Assembly (NCBI GenBank): GCA_037179385.1
Contig: CM074200.1
Span: forward strand, 32,367,884 to 32,431,883
DNA: 64,000 nt
From: Holothuria scabra
Lineage: Eukaryota; Echinodermata; Holothuroidea; Aspidochirotida; Holothuriidae
Direction of reading: 5' to 3'
Below are positions 34,282 to 47,273 of the stretch, in pieces. Each line of letters starts with the position of its first letter. Position 1 is the stretch's first letter. A program made the translations under genes and the position numbers. Below the pieces are notes generated by a model. It had not been told where the DNA came from. It was given only the letters and a program-made list of their open reading frames with translations, and ran no database searches.

Positions 34282-35565
34282 AATTGGCTACTGACAGCAA
34301 TTTCACATTACAACGTTTTGGAATTATCCCGAAATTAAGTCCTACACAGGAAATTTGTGCTTCGAAAGTTGATACTATTGATACAGCAAATAATTTGGAT
34401 AAATGTTTATGAGTTTATAGCGGCCTGTTATGAAAGTTCACATTCTGAATATACGGTAGTATCTTATAGAAGATCCTTGGACCATCTAAAGGACTACTGT
34501 TAGGAAGGAAACCAGAGTCAATTGCGAAAATAATGCAACAAATTTACATGTATGTATTCAACTTTTAGTCAAATTAAAGAGGCATTCAAAGTTCCAAAGG
34601 GAATATTAATCTTTTGTTCCAGAATTTTGATTTTCCCTTTTGAACAGATTATTTATCATTTATCAGAATCAAAAGACATTTGATGAGGTCCTTCAGTTAA
34701 GCGCAATGAAACGTTAATTTTGCGTTAATTACTGTGGAATTAGAATTATGAAATTTTGTTCGGGTAACAAAATTCCACGCGGCTCATAAAAAGCCAAATG
34801 TATTTACTTTTTTGCGGTAATGCCTTTCAATGGCACCACCGGCACCACTGAATGACGGTTTTGTATCAGGGTCTTAATGTGTCTTAAATTCTGTTCACAT
34901 AATTGGTGCATTAGCTAGTACATTTTTGTCTCGTCCAATCGGACTTCAAAATTTCCTTCAATAACACTTCTCTCTCCAAGTCTTGTCTCCATTAATGGTG
35001 TTCATCAAATCCAAACCCGTTCAACCATTTCTGAGAAGACACTAACCGGAAATTTGTGATTGGGGAGGAAGACAACGGTGCGTTGCTCCCAATTAGATCT
35101 GTTTCTGATTTCACTTAAAGTTCTGCTTGCGTAAATGATAGCAGCTTATTGTTTCTTTCTTTCTCTGTAAATTTGTTGGAACAAGCAAAATCCCAGTTTT
35201 ACCAAAGAAGATTTATGCCATAGGGAAATTTACTTGCAACAGAAACCAATTTTGTGAGTCGTTAATTTCACCTACGCCTGATCTTAAAGCTAAGCTTCAA
35301 ACTTACACGCTCATTGTCTAAAGACATAAGACAATGATGAAAAGATGCCACAGAGACAAGTGAGATTGGTTGATAGTCATTGAAATAGACGTCATCTTTC
35401 GGCGTACTTTCCTCTTATATTTACTCCCTAGAGAGAGGAGCTGTAGACCACGAAGACAGCTACGGAACTAACGTATTGTTAGGAGAAACGGTAACGATGA
35501 CACCCACAATCAAAACCTGTATAATCAAAGCGTAAATTTGGCGGGATAAAACTTCCGCTCCTTGA

Positions 35566-35941
35566 ATGGCTGATCGTGTCAAAATCGTAAATTACTATGA
35601 AGTGAATGAGTGTTCATATGATTCGATGTTAAGATGTGATAATTACACCGTCGTAAAATGTCTTACAGGAACCGTCTTAATATCATCCTTTTCAATGGAA
35701 GTTTTCATTAAGGTGGATTTTTGTGTTTGGTGTAGATTCTACTCTGCCTAAACATCAAACGATTTGCAGTCATACGAAATCATTGTATGAAGCCAATAAT
35801 GGCATATCTCAAGGGACCTTTAGATGCCTCGTAAAAGTGCCTATTATTGACCAAAGTTGTTTTATATTTCGTCGTTACGGTCACAGTAATGTAAACCGTG
35901 CATATTTTAACTTAGACAAAGGTCACAGTCTTTACCGATAG
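35566..35941 (+). other. Weak candidate: two consecutive frames, possible frameshifted gene
   Basis: ATGGCTGATCGTG at 35,566 opens a 61-codon frame. A second frame, offset by one base, runs from about 35,702 to TAG at 35,939-35,941 and contains VDSTLPKHQTICSHTK. Together they would give about 125 residues with one frameshift near the TTTTT at 35,718-35,722. TTTGGCGGGA, an E2F-like word, lies 20-30 bp upstream of the ATG. I do not recognise the protein, and chance juxtaposition is quite possible. Confidence 0.2.
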
Positions 35942-35944
35942 CAA

Positions 35945-37220
35945 TGTACTTGGAAGACGTTGCTCCGATAGAAACACATCATACTTCTTCGTCATACTCT
36001 ACTAACATGAATGTAGCTATTATCTGCTATATTTCGTAATCTAACCAAACAGCCCATGGCAAGAAATAAAATTCGACAGATTATGTTAGACTAAGCCTCC
36101 AGTTCGTCATTAGCACATGATATATGTGAATACATAGGCTATACGATCCACCTGACATCTTGAAGGAAGTTGCATTTACAATGTAGGTTTCAAGTACCAT
36201 TTCTCATGAGATGATTAGTCAACTTGCTGTAAGGAAAACCAGTCACGCCTTTAAGAGTTGAATCCGGTTCAAAACGCCTTAAAAGATAATGAAAAATGGC
36301 AAATGTTTGCTCAATAAAATAGCATCGGCGTCTCCTGAAAGCGTTTTTGTCTATCGTAATCCAAACAAAGAATTAGTTCAGCAACCGTCATCATCACATT
36401 TTTATGGCTGAAATAATATTCTTTAGTTGGTGACAATTCTCTGGTTGGTTTTTAATCATTTTGTCCTATCGCTGTTCAAGTTGTTCATCGATGACAGTCA
36501 CGAAGTTGCATGCAAGGCTGTCAACGGGAAAGGTTAGGCGTAATAAGGGGCTTCCTGAAAAAAAGATCTGAAATAAAATCATAGACTAAACGGCTGAGGG
36601 ACAAACTTTCTACAGGCCTAGGTACTTGTGCCTCACTACAATCATGAAAAGGCGGGTACTTTACATTTAAAACTTGTGTTTATGAACTTTCCTAGACATT
36701 TATTTTGTAACAGACAAACAGTAAAAATGGATTGATCAATTAAGAGAAACATCAGAGAATTCTACCCCTTGAGAGTGGACATCATAACGTAACCGATAGC
36801 GTAACTACTCGGCCGATTTTACAACAACAGAAAACCACCGAAAACAATAAGCGGTTACTGGAGCATGAAATTGGCAACAATATGTCGCCTTTTGTCAGTT
36901 GTGTGACAAGCAATGATTAAAGGACGGGATAAGTTTGTCCAAGTTTTAAGGGAGTGGATCCTCTATCAAAACACATTTCCCGACTTTGGGCAAATTTGGA
37001 TCTGGAATTTGGCGCATGCAATAATGTGCTAAGAAGCATTGAAAAAGTGGAATGTCATCTTATTATTGCGTACGTACAGACGTGACCAACATCATTCATA
37101 GACAGCCTGATGCGGGTATCACTTCCCATGAAAACCTTCCAATTGAATTGGGCGACCATGGTTTGATCTAGACGATACTTTGGTGACACATAAAACCACC
37201 TGTACTAAATTACTTGTTTG
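35945..37220. other. Gene-free stretch, nothing recognised
   Basis: No open frame, repeat or hairpin worth supporting was seen between the possible gene at 35.6 kb and the small tandem repeat at 37.2 kb. Confidence 0.45.
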
Positions 37221-37224
37221 CTTT

Positions 37225-37290
37225 GAAACTGTGTGCTCATTGCTGTTGAAACTGTGTGCCCTTTGTTGCAACTGTTTGCCCGTTGCTGAG
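37225..37290 (+). repeat. 23-bp tandem repeat, three units
   Basis: GAAACTGTGTGCTCATTGCT plus GTT, then two further diverged units (GAAACTGTGTGCCCTTTGTT plus GCA, and ACTGTTTGCCCGTTGCTGAG). Confidence 0.8.
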
Positions 37291-38428
37291 TAGCATTTTA
37301 CTTCGAAAAGAATATCGTCGATATTTTAACGAATTCGAAATCGATTTTAGTGCTTCGCAATTTGTTTTAAAATTTCTTTATCCATGGAGTTTATTTGCAG
37401 CAATTACAATGTTAAAACTATAAAGAAGGTTTTTTTTTATTTTTCAAATGTTTTGAGAAAGGTGTCTCGAGACATTTATACATTTAGCTTGACATCAGTT
37501 CTTAAATTTAGGTTAAGGATTAAAAGATGGGTTTGATTTAGAGTTGAAATACCCGAGACGTAGTATTTTACGTGGCACACTGTTTGGGTGGACTGTTAGT
37601 ATGCATGATAATTAAAATAATGTTTTACTTCCTTTTAACCAGAGAAAAATTGTGCTGTTTTGGTTAAAGTGCACTGGTGGGGATGTCTGGTTGTTTAGTA
37701 CCAAGGAAAATGGACTCGTTCAATTTAACAATTGGCCATTAGCCTGATACTGCTTAATGAGAGGATAAGAATCAACTTTAATATAAAATCTTAACGAACG
37801 AATGTTAATATTTGTCTTAAATGAAATTTTTTTAACAAATGTTTAGAAGAAACGGATTATGTTTTCAATAAGACCTTTTCGGCTTTTCATCATTCTCCCT
37901 CACATTTTATTTTCAATTGATCTACCTTAAGGTAATCAGTCGGCTTTGCTGTCCCTGAGCCCCCAACGCTCAGGTTTGCTCTGAGTCAGTGCTTAAACAG
38001 TTTTAGATCTGTAGAGGGGGCATTTCTACCTAAAAACATTCATCAGTTTGTAATGACCTTCATTATTTTGCCTGCGCAGTTAATTATTAACTGTTGCTGA
38101 GTTTACTGATTTTGTACATCCACAGAACACGGGCCTGGAGAAATTTATTTTATCTCTTAGGAAAATTTTTGCTAGGAAATTTAATATGGTAAAATATACG
38201 AATTATTGAAAGTGGACTGTGGGCGAAGTGCTTGGAGTCTTTATGGCAGCATTCAATTACATCTTATACTGGTGCTAAGATCCAAGGAAGACCAGAGCGA
38301 AACAGCGAGTCATGGGATATGTTGACTGTTTAGAGTTCTACATTCGATGTCCAGATGTCTGTACAAGTTTTCTTATTGGAATAAAACACATTAGTCTTGT
38401 GTATATTTACCTTATAGGCTGATTATAG

Positions 38429-38470
38429 ATGGAAATGAATTGATGTTATATAACATCAATTCATTTCCAT
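38429..38470. repeat. Perfect 42-bp palindrome
   Basis: ATGGAAATGAATTGATGTTA, then TATA, then the exact reverse complement ending CAATTCATTTCCAT. There is no spacer at all. Outer flanks GATTAT and ATAATC extend the symmetry imperfectly. No direct repeat flanks it, unlike the palindromes at 2.1, 8.3 and 9.3 kb. Confidence 0.95.
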
Positions 38471-38570
38471 TGTCCATAATCCATAATCTCCTTATGTCAA
38501 ATATTCTCAGTAAAAGATACCACTTAGGTGTTCATTCAAGTATGCGCCATAGCTTTAAAGATGTATTAGA

Positions 38571-38730
38571 ATTTCATCATGATGAAACTTTCCTTCTTAA
38601 TTTTTTTAAACATCCTCAAATTTCTGCCTGATTACATCTTATCGTCTAGAGGAGGAAATGAGCACACTACTTACGTACTTGATGTAGTCAGCTTTCACAC
38701 CTGACTTTGTGAATTACGACTAATCAATTT
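38571..38730 (+). repeat. Dispersed repeat B, copy 1
   Basis: It shares ATGA.GAAAC, TTCCTTCTTA, TGCCTGATTAC.TCTTATCG, GGAGGAAA and TTTCAC..CTGA, in order, with 53,486-53,642. The pair is clearly diverged and has no coding frame in common. Confidence 0.65.
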
Positions 38731-38734
38731 AACC

Positions 38735-40290
38735 AGCAGATCTGTCAAGTATCTGTCAATGTCCCTACTGAGGTGTATCAGGCTGTGGTGGTCAAATATT
38801 AATTTCAATCATATTAGACTGAATGGTGATACCATTAAATGACAATAAGTGATAATGATATGACCATTTTTGTCAGTACTTATTTCAAGGGTTTGAATTG
38901 CTGTTCTTGGTTAAACCACCTAGTTGTTTGACCACCAAACTGCTACTACTGTAGCAGTAGCTATAAATCGCATCATGATTTTAAAGTGATGTCATATAGT
39001 TTATATTAATTATTTGGGGGGATCCCCTTCACGAGTTTTAGGATGGCAGCTCACCTATCGAAACGTATTTGATTCTGCTCATTTTGTACCATTTTTTTTT
39101 TCAATTAGATCGGCTATACTCCCAAATGATATGCACATGTAAAACAAAATCATGGAAAGCCAGTCTAAATTCAAAATGGGTTATTTCTGAAGGCTTTAAA
39201 TCCTGTGACGTCACAAATTGACTGAATTTTCCCAAACCATATCGTCAAGTTTAGGCCTCAAAACCATTCGTTTTACACCAACACTATTGATCCAAATTAA
39301 GTACATTCTTCTCCCTACCTATGATAAACAGCAGCTTCCAGAGATGGCGTTTAGTCGTGTAAATATATTTGCGTAATGCTTCACGGATTAATCACGTTAA
39401 TTATGTAAATTTAGAAAGAAAACTTTTACCCCATAGATTTCGGATCCCTTCAACTAATGTTTTTCAATCTACAAATGGAGGTATGCCCAATCAGAAAGCA
39501 TTTTGGGGTGGTGTGTAGTAATATAAGCACAATAAATCCAGTTTAGTCAGACCTTTAAAAGAAAAGCCTGAATAATACTTCATACAACGAAAACCCAAAG
39601 ATGCAAAATGCGCCAACACACAAACACATGTGATAGGTTTATGATCGCAACGTTCGATATATTCCTCTAAATTATATGCAGAGTGTGGACAAGGACCTTT
39701 TTAAAGGACCTTACTGTATTAACAAAGCAATTTATTCAATTTTCGTTCTTGCAATAGAAAAAAATTAAACCAAAAAGAAAAAAGAAATAACTATTGAGAC
39801 AATATCCTGAAGCTCCCTTCATTTGACGATCAAATGACGTAGAAACCTGGTGGATGTAAAAACAAGTCCTCGTAGACTTTTATGCGTCTACCTGTTTTGC
39901 GATTAATCTTAACATTTTAACTACTGAATTAAAGTATTTTACGTCGCGCGATGAAATGCAAAGGAAGAGAAGAGAGGTAGGTGTCAAATGGCAAAATAGA
40001 ATAAATTTAAAATATCTCCCCGAATAATTCCCTGCTGTAAAAATTGCAATTATGAAAGATCATAGTGGGACCACAATAACACACTTAGTCAAGACTTATT
40101 GACAAAAAGTTCTGGGGTGGGACCTATGGGACGAAAGCTTACTTAAAAATCACATTAACATAGAAACTCAATCACAGGACCGATACAAACAGTCATCAAC
40201 CAGTTGCTTGAATATAATGTCATTGCTTTCATCGGACATATGTAAGATATCCATTTCATGAAACATAATTTTGCTTTTCAATCCACCATG
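38735..40290. other. Gene-free stretch with a small hairpin
   Basis: ACTGCTAC-TACT-GTAGCAGT near 38,939 is an 8+4+8 hairpin. Nothing else is supported. Confidence 0.4.
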
Positions 40291-40294
40291 GCTT

Positions 40295-40740
40295 TTAAGA
40301 GCTGCAATTGAGACAGATACGCACCATTAGACTCGAAAGCTCCATAACAGCGACATGACGATGTTGACTACAGACCTTAGTATCTAATGCAACCCCAAAC
40401 TTAGAAAATATTAGAAAAATGTTTCTCGCTACGTTTTGTTCTTTCCTCTCCGTTGTGTGTCTGTCCTTAAATGAATTTTTTTTCTTCTCGTGATCAGTTT
40501 GCTCTTTCCAGTAATTGCAAAAAATCGAAGTCAACCTTTTTTAATCTTTGACCCTGCAAGGTTTTGTGGCATTTGGTAAAGAGATGCATATTCTCGCATA
40601 AGACTTGGATCAATGACGCAAAATTTGGTATTAAATATTTTTCCTTTGTTTGAAATAAACATCTTCAAGTTGATAAAGGAAACCTGACAACATTCTGAAC
40701 CAATTGCCTTCAAAATATTCATGCCAGAAGAACAATACAT
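40295..40740 (-). other. Two abutting open frames, weak candidate
   Basis: On the minus strand a 69-codon frame (40,740-40,531; contains FCVIDPSLMREYASLYQMPQ) is followed, offset by one base, by a 79-codon frame (40,534-40,295; Lys-rich, TDHEKKKNSFKDRHTTERK). Back-to-back frames like this can be a frameshifted coding remnant. I do not recognise either and see no splice sites, so chance remains likely. Confidence 0.18.
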
Positions 40741-40944
40741 GTGTTTATGAAAAACTGATCAAAAAATATGTTTGCTGTGAGAGATATATCTATCCGGTCT
40801 AAGCCAAATCTTTTAAAATTCCAAATGAAACCGTGAAATCTTGCATGTACCTTGATCGTTTTGGGGCTTTTGCGCACTATTTAACAAGGAATTCATTAAC
40901 TGGATATTCACGTTGAATTGAATCGATTGTATTCTTTATTAGGG

Positions 40945-41661
40945 CAGGGAGTTGCTTGAGACGTAGAAACAACGTTCTTTAGTCTCTTTAAGACAACGTT
41001 CGTTTCCGACGATAATCTTGCTTTTATCCGCCAAGTTCTTATCTCAGTACTTCGATAAACAAAGATTAGTGACGCATTATCGAAATTTCAATGAAGAGAT
41101 GTATCCCTTACACTCTACTCGTTATCATTTTGTTGCCATTCCTCATGGAAAATTGTGAAATTTATGTCATTTGACGCTATCCGAGACACGACCTTTTGTT
41201 TCATTTGAAGACAGCAACAATTTCTCTGCAAATTACTCAAAGTATTTTGTTTCTTAATGATAACAAACTTGTTTAAATCTGAGTTAAAAGTATGGACTTG
41301 AACTTGCTTCCATCTAATGACGAAAGGGGAGCAACTGAAGCACCTAGTTCAACAGTTTATTTCCAGTCATTCTGTAGAAATTGTTAATACAAGCTTTGCC
41401 ATTGGCGGAAACAAACCTCTATATCAGAGGATATACTGACAATGTCATTGTGTAGGGATTACTCGAAGGAGAATGGAAGAAATGATCATTAAAAGGAATT
41501 TGCGCTTTATAAAAGTTTGTATGTATGTATGTATGTATGTATGTATGTATGTATGTATGTATGTATGTATGTATGTATGTATGTATGTATGTATGTATGT
41601 ATGTATGTATGTATGTATGTATGTGTGTGTGTGTATGTGTGTATGTATGTATGTATGTATG

Positions 41662-41700
<39 letters not shown>

Positions 41701-41816
41701 TAGAAACAAAGGGATCTGTCAATTAAACAGTGGAGCCTCAATAGATATAATCTGTTTCCAGTACATATTTCCTGGAAAAATTTGTTCGTTGTATCTCCTT
41801 CTCTAACAACTCCCTG
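40945..41816. mobile_element. CAGGGAGTTG-ended element carrying a (GTAT)n array
   Basis: The left end is CAGGGAGTTGCTTGAG and the right end, reverse-complemented, is CAGGGAGTTGTTAGAG. Flanks are ATTAGGGC and ATTAGTGC in the reading where the last C is shared with the TIR. The body aligns with 62,690-63,324 over most of its length, except that a GTAT array fills the position of a short GTGTACTCCC stretch there. It is non-coding. CAGGG ends with an approximately 8-bp flank duplication suggest a hAT-like family. Confidence 0.65.
41517..41699 (+). repeat. (GTAT)n microsatellite
   Basis: About 180 bp of nearly perfect ATGT/GTAT units with a GTGTGTGT interruption around 41,623-41,642. The six frames rich in Tyr-Val-Cys-Met or Tyr-Ile-His-Thr over it are artefacts. 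Confidence 0.98.
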
Positions 41817-42050
41817 ATTAGTGCTAGCTATTAGGTTTGGGGTATAGCTACCGTAAGCCAGTTAAGAAAGTAGATTGAACACTAACCGAGTAGGCCTACA
41901 CATGTTGTTAAGTAACTAGGTAAAAATGTAACAATTTCATTTTTTCCGTTCAGATTGAAAATGGTCCTTCATTTACGAAGTAACGGCAATAAGCTACAGT
42001 ACTTTTCTGATTTAAACGTCTTTCCAAATAGTTTGTTAGATTAGGTTTTA

Positions 42051-42460
42051 AGCCCAGTACACACTACAGCGATATCGGATCGGATTACTATCCGATTTCT
42101 GTCAGTTTTAGTTCAAATCTTCTCCATCCATTGTCGGAAAGAACCAAAAATTTATCATCCTGTGTAAATATATGACCGGTATGAGAAGACCACGAAAATG
42201 AAACAAAAACTACTTATTTAGTGACGTCACATTGACAAATAACTTTCATCGGACTACGTGTATCCGATTAAAGCTTTCTTAGGATGTGAAGTCACGGAAT
42301 AATTGGTACATTTTAGAATTTCGAACTCCTGCGATACAATTCATATATCTTCACAGGTTGGAAAATTTTTGTTTCTTTTCGACCAAAGATGGAGGAGGTA
42401 TTAATTAAAACTCACAAAATCGGAGCGAAATCCGTCCCGATATCGCTGTAGTGAGGCCTC
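42051..42460. mobile_element. 410-bp MITE, same family as 9.5 kb, copy 2
   Basis: The left end AGCCCAGTACACACTACAGC plus GATATCGG and the reverse complement of the right end GAGGCCTCACTACAGC plus GATATCGG are TIRs of about 35-45 bp. The interior keeps the order of words seen at 9,519-9,923 (TTCAAATCTTCTCC, GGAAAGAACCAAAAA, GTGACGTCAC, GGACTACG). The ends of the two copies have diverged, so they represent subfamilies. Confidence 0.7.
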
Positions 42461-42477
42461 GTCCTTACTGCTCAGAT

Positions 42478-42622
42478 TCAAACCAATTAGTCCAGCAAGC
42501 CAAGGTTCAAGGCCAACAATGGCAGTCGGTTCCATTTTCAAAACCTTTGTTATGACCATTCCAGGTGTCGAACTCCAGACCTCCCAGCCGAAAGTCGGTT
42601 GCTCTAATCAGGGGGCGCTCTA
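42478..42622 (-). mobile_element. tRNA-derived SINE, copy on the minus strand
   Basis: On the minus strand TGATTAGAGCAACCGACTTT resembles a tRNA D-arm (A box) and GGAGTTCGACACC (42,563-42,575) a T-arm (B box), 30-40 bp apart. The downstream body GGTCATA...GAAAATGGAACCG..CTGCCATTGTTGG aligns with the SINE at 54.3 kb. It lies directly beside the MITE ending at 42,460. Confidence 0.7.
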
Positions 42623-42629
42623 ATCCCTT

Positions 42630-45600
42630 GATCATGAAGTTGTTCTCTGTTCTTTCAAGGAGCAGAACCTACTAAGTAACGAGAAACCCCTTAACCAGCA
42701 GCCTATGGTAACGACTCTCCGACACAAAAGTCCCTAGTAGCACTTGGATGTTATAGTAATTGACGTGTCTTTGTACAAAAAATATTTCAAAAATTTTATT
42801 CCCATCGTCAGTGGTTTTCACTTTTGAGTTTCGGTTATTACAGTATTATGTTTCCGAATGAAGGACTATGAATGTGAAGTAAAATCAAACTTAAATTTTG
42901 TGTAACAGAATTGGTCTGGCATTGTATGTTATGGTGGTTTTTGCATTTCCACATAAACAGTGCTCTTTGTATGTTGTATTGGCGTATTGAATATTCATAC
43001 ATAATTTCACTCTTATTAGCTGGAAAATTTAGGGGAGGGGTTGAACCGAAATGATTGCAACTAACTATTATCGTGTGTTTCTTTTTTTTTCTTGTCATTA
43101 CTTTTATTAAAATTGAAAAATATTTGGGAGAGTTATCCCGTTAGAGCTTCTTCATTTGCCATTCTTGTTCGAATGGGCAGTTTAAATGTTCTGCTAAATG
43201 ATTGGTCAGAATCATTTCATGTATTTTTCCGTTTGTGAAACAGGTAGGACCACTTAAAGTTATTTTTCAACTCTCATTTTTAAAACTATTTTTTCTTACC
43301 GCAGTTAAATAACCTTACGGCTTTAATCAGCACTTCAAATCTACAAGACAAACCAGATAACGAGTAAGTACTTTACAGAACTTTGTATTACCGACACATC
43401 CATGTTAGATAGCAAATGACATCTTCCCCAGTCGAGTAGATACATTTTCGTCACATTCTGAAAATAAAACGATTTTTCCACTGGCAAGTGCGACATCTCC
43501 TGTTACCAGTGCTTTGGGGAACGTACCTGTAAATGGGCTATTTTTTAATTGTTATTGAACGCATAGTCGTTTTGATGACTCAATGCCGATAATTATACAA
43601 CGGTTGGGCACAGTTTTACATATAACTGATATACAATGAAAGAGTTGGGATAAGAGGCGGAATCCAATGTTCCATAGACCTTATACATAAGACGTTAAAG
43701 AACACAGAGTGCGCTTGTGTGAAAATAAACTCACAGACCTTAAGCACTGACACCACAACAACCATGTTTTATAGGAAACAATGACAATGGCTGCGCGCAA
43801 TGAAATTCGTCCCTTGCGCTAAGTAAGCTGACGTTTGTACCCGACTACAGTTGACGAATCAGCTTTCTGCGTTCAAAAGTGTAACACGTAGTCCTGCAAA
43901 GAAGGGCGTACCTTGAGTTCCGTGACATAAAGTGCATAAGGGTTATATCAGTATAACAACTGAAGGCAGCTGATATATGTACCTATTGAATACGGGATGT
44001 AAATTTTCTATGCGGAGTCTACGTAATGATATACGTGAAGTCTACGTTGGGCCTACAATTTTGTATGACTATCTAGCCTCCAAAATGTCGGAGTTTGACT
44101 ACAAAGCAGGAGGTTTTTATCCCAGAGTTTTATTCGAAAGGTCTGTAAGAGGTAGCTTTCTCGCACAGGGTAGTTAGAAATGCGATGATAATATGCCATC
44201 TCCATCTCACCTTTGCCAATTTTTCCTACGTATTGTAGCAGAACTAATTCCAAATTTTTTCTCGTTTAAACGTGTTTAGAAAAGCTTTACATTAAAGTTC
44301 CTTTCATAACCTAATAATACTTTAACTAAAATATATTTTTTAGCCTTTCTAATAAATAAATACCCAAAGATTCTGTTTCTAGAGTATATCACTTGCCTCA
44401 TGTCTCTGGGCCTTATACTAAACCTGCGGATGCCACCTGACTGTAAATAATATTATTACTTACCATTGTCAAGTGCAAGTGCATTCCACGTTGTCTCCAA
44501 CTATTTACACTTCCAGTACTAGGTTTCTATTGTTTTCCATTTAATGTGTTTTTCCCCTTCAAAAAACGTTCCGTATGTTCTTCTCAACTGTAAAGCAGAT
44601 TAGCTGGTAACAATGAAGGGAAAAATTGTGTTTAAAATCCTCCAAAAGAGAGTTACAAGAAAATGGCTCAGACACTATCCAACAATTAAGTCTAATCATA
44701 AACCCCCAGCAATACCTACATTTCTTCATAATACCATGCACGAGGAGAACTAAAGACGTTGCATCATTTGAAATGTTGAAAGTTTGGGTGAACAAATTAT
44801 ACGTGAGCAACAAACAACTAAAATTCTATCTGTGGGAAAATTATTTCTTGAAAAAAAGGCTACCATACTTCCTTATTTTTGATAATCTATAACCCTGTGT
44901 CAATGAGTATTAGTTTTAAAAGGATGGATTTTTCTTGCAAAACAAACGCAGCGTTCCCCTTGAAAGGCAAAGTGCAAGTTTTTGACAGAATGACAGATCA
45001 TGAAGAACATAAGATTATCTGAAGTGTCATCAATAGTGTACCTTGCCGATTGCAGGATAGGAATCTATTCAATGGTGACGCGGTGTGTGGTGTATGTGAG
45101 CGCGTGGCAGCTTTCATGTAAACACGATATCTCAATACAAGAACATTCGACACTCTTTTCATACTTGGTCAAAAAATTTGCCATTATTTTAAAGAAGCTC
45201 AAAGCATACCAAGAATTTGTTGAATTCAATTGATTTTAAGAATTCACAAATCTATAGTGAACTTGTGGTTGACTACTCAAACTTTAAATCGTAAACTGTT
45301 TAACAGGTTCACACTAAAATCGTGTCATAATTGCATTAACCCGAACAGGAATCTTAAGTTATTCATACGTCTTGGAATGCCAATCTTCAAGTCTTTAATG
45401 ACGTGTTTCATGAGACGTAAGATATCATATACCTAGTGGAACTCTGGGGTGCAAAGGCGAACATTAAGTTGATGTTACGCGGTTATCACAGAAAACAAGA
45501 AACCCGTGACATATGGTATGTGATTGGAGTGGTTACAACTGGGAAAACACACACTCAATGGGGTGAATAAACATTTGATAGCGTCACAGTGGAAATTAAA

Positions 45601-47015
45601 AGGTAGTAAGAACTTTCTGCTTTTCACATCATGCACAGGCAAAAAATATAATTTTTACACCAGACTTCTGATCTTTTAAGCAAAGTAAAGGTTCAGGTAT
45701 AATTGCATTATGGGAGCCTCGGCTGTTGCAGATGACCAACGGACTACCTTCATCACGCCGGCTTTAACCACGAAGTACTCTCGTGGATTCCAAGACTTAG
45801 GTTAAGTATTACATAAGGCAGTTCAAAAATGCAAAAATCATTCCTCTAGCATGAGATATTTTGTTGTGTCTTTGTAGGCAACCCGATTTTGAATTGTACC
45901 TATTTTATTTTGGTTTTTATTGTCGGTCTTTGAATCGTCTCAATTACTGTCGGACATACCGTAAGGGTTCCGCCCCCTCTGCTGAACTGAAAGGTATATA
46001 ACTCTCTTTTGAAGTAAACATAATTCGAGTATTCTTCCATAATCCAAACGATCAATTTTATATGGACATCCGATGACAATGGTAATAGGGTAACGAGTGC
46101 TCAGAACGTGAAAGATATCGCTTGGTTGGGAACTAAAACTGTTTCATCGATTATCTCTGTACACTTAAAACGATTTTAATTAAACGCTTTTCTAAAGACT
46201 TCTCGCCCCACTTTGAAAACATATTTAGATTCCAAACTTTCTTGTCTCTAGACCTATCGTTTTAAAAACACATTTAACTTTTAACACTTGGTGTTTATTT
46301 GCTAAACAAGTTTAGAATTTAAACGTGTTCACAAAGTCGAGGCAAACTTATTGTGTAATTGCAAAATACGCTTTTTAGAAAGTGGAATTAAGCAAATTTG
46401 TACCAAGGAAAAAACAATTGCATGGTTGTCCTACGGGAGAAAAAATTGTTCCTTGAAGAAATTTACAAGAAGAATCACCTTCTTCCCATTTACGCCTTTG
46501 ATTTTCGAAAATTATCATTATTATCACATATTTTAATGCATTATGCATAATTTTTATATAAAGAAAATTGGCACTTAGGAACTTAGTTCAATCCAATGAG
46601 AAACTGTAATTTTGTTACCGTAAGTTATTCAAAAATAAATTCAATTAGCTTATATATAGCACATTTAAACAACGCAACATTCCGATTGACTTGTTTATCG
46701 ATTCATTGATTCTTTGGTTTCTTTGCTCCTGACAAAATCTTATTCAAGAAGCTCTTGAAAGATACACGCAAACGAAGCCCACGCCCAGATAACTGGGCAT
46801 TTTTATCTAAAGTGGCAGAGGTAAAACTATAAAAACTTTTACTTCGGATATCTCAAAAAGGGTAATATTTATGAATTTGCGCAATAAAACATACGTTTAT
46901 GTAGTACAAGATGAAGGGATGTCAATAAAAAATATCCACTTGAGTTCATTCCTTGCCCAATTACACAACTTGAAAATAGGCAGACAATAATTAATAAAAT
47001 CTTTGCATAATCATT
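42630..47015. other. Gene-free stretch, nothing firm
   Basis: Frames at 42,838 (minus), 43,977, 44,559 (minus)/44,626, 45,000, 45,230 and 46,351 are unrecognised and mostly overlap a frame on the other strand. ATGGCTGCGCGCAATGAA at about 43,788 is in a good translation-start context but is stopped after 11 codons. Confidence 0.35.
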
Positions 47016-47022
47016 AAATTAA

Positions 47023-47273
47023 CCCTTTACCGTTGTGCTCCAATCGGGGCATATTTGCGCGCCTCGGGAGTGGGCGGAAAAGCGGACGTAGCACGCCCCG
47101 CATCAGCTGCAGTAGGCTATTGACCCCGTGACCTTAAACCATTGTGTCTCAAGTTGATGTGGCCGAATTTTCGGGTAGCTACTCGCAGTTTCGAGCTCCG
47201 CGTCAAACAGTAAATATGGGTGACAGCCTCGTTCTCCGTCTGGGTCCAAAAGGACCCAAACAACGGCAAAGGG
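47023..47273 (-). mobile_element. piggyBac-type MITE, copy 2
   Basis: Exactly 251 bp between TTAA (47,019-47,022) and TTAA (47,274-47,277). TIRs are CCCTTTACCGTTGT and CCCTTTGCCGTTGT. The subterminal hairpins TGCTCC-AATC-GGGGCA and GGGTCC-AAAA-GGACCC are both intact. Orientation is opposite to copy 1. It is very close in sequence to copy 3. Confidence 0.92.

Noticed and set aside
41419..41806. Several overlapping frames of 69-98 codons, all Tyr/Val/Cys/Met or Tyr/Ile/His/Thr
   Set aside because: They are translations of the (GTAT)n microsatellite in every frame.
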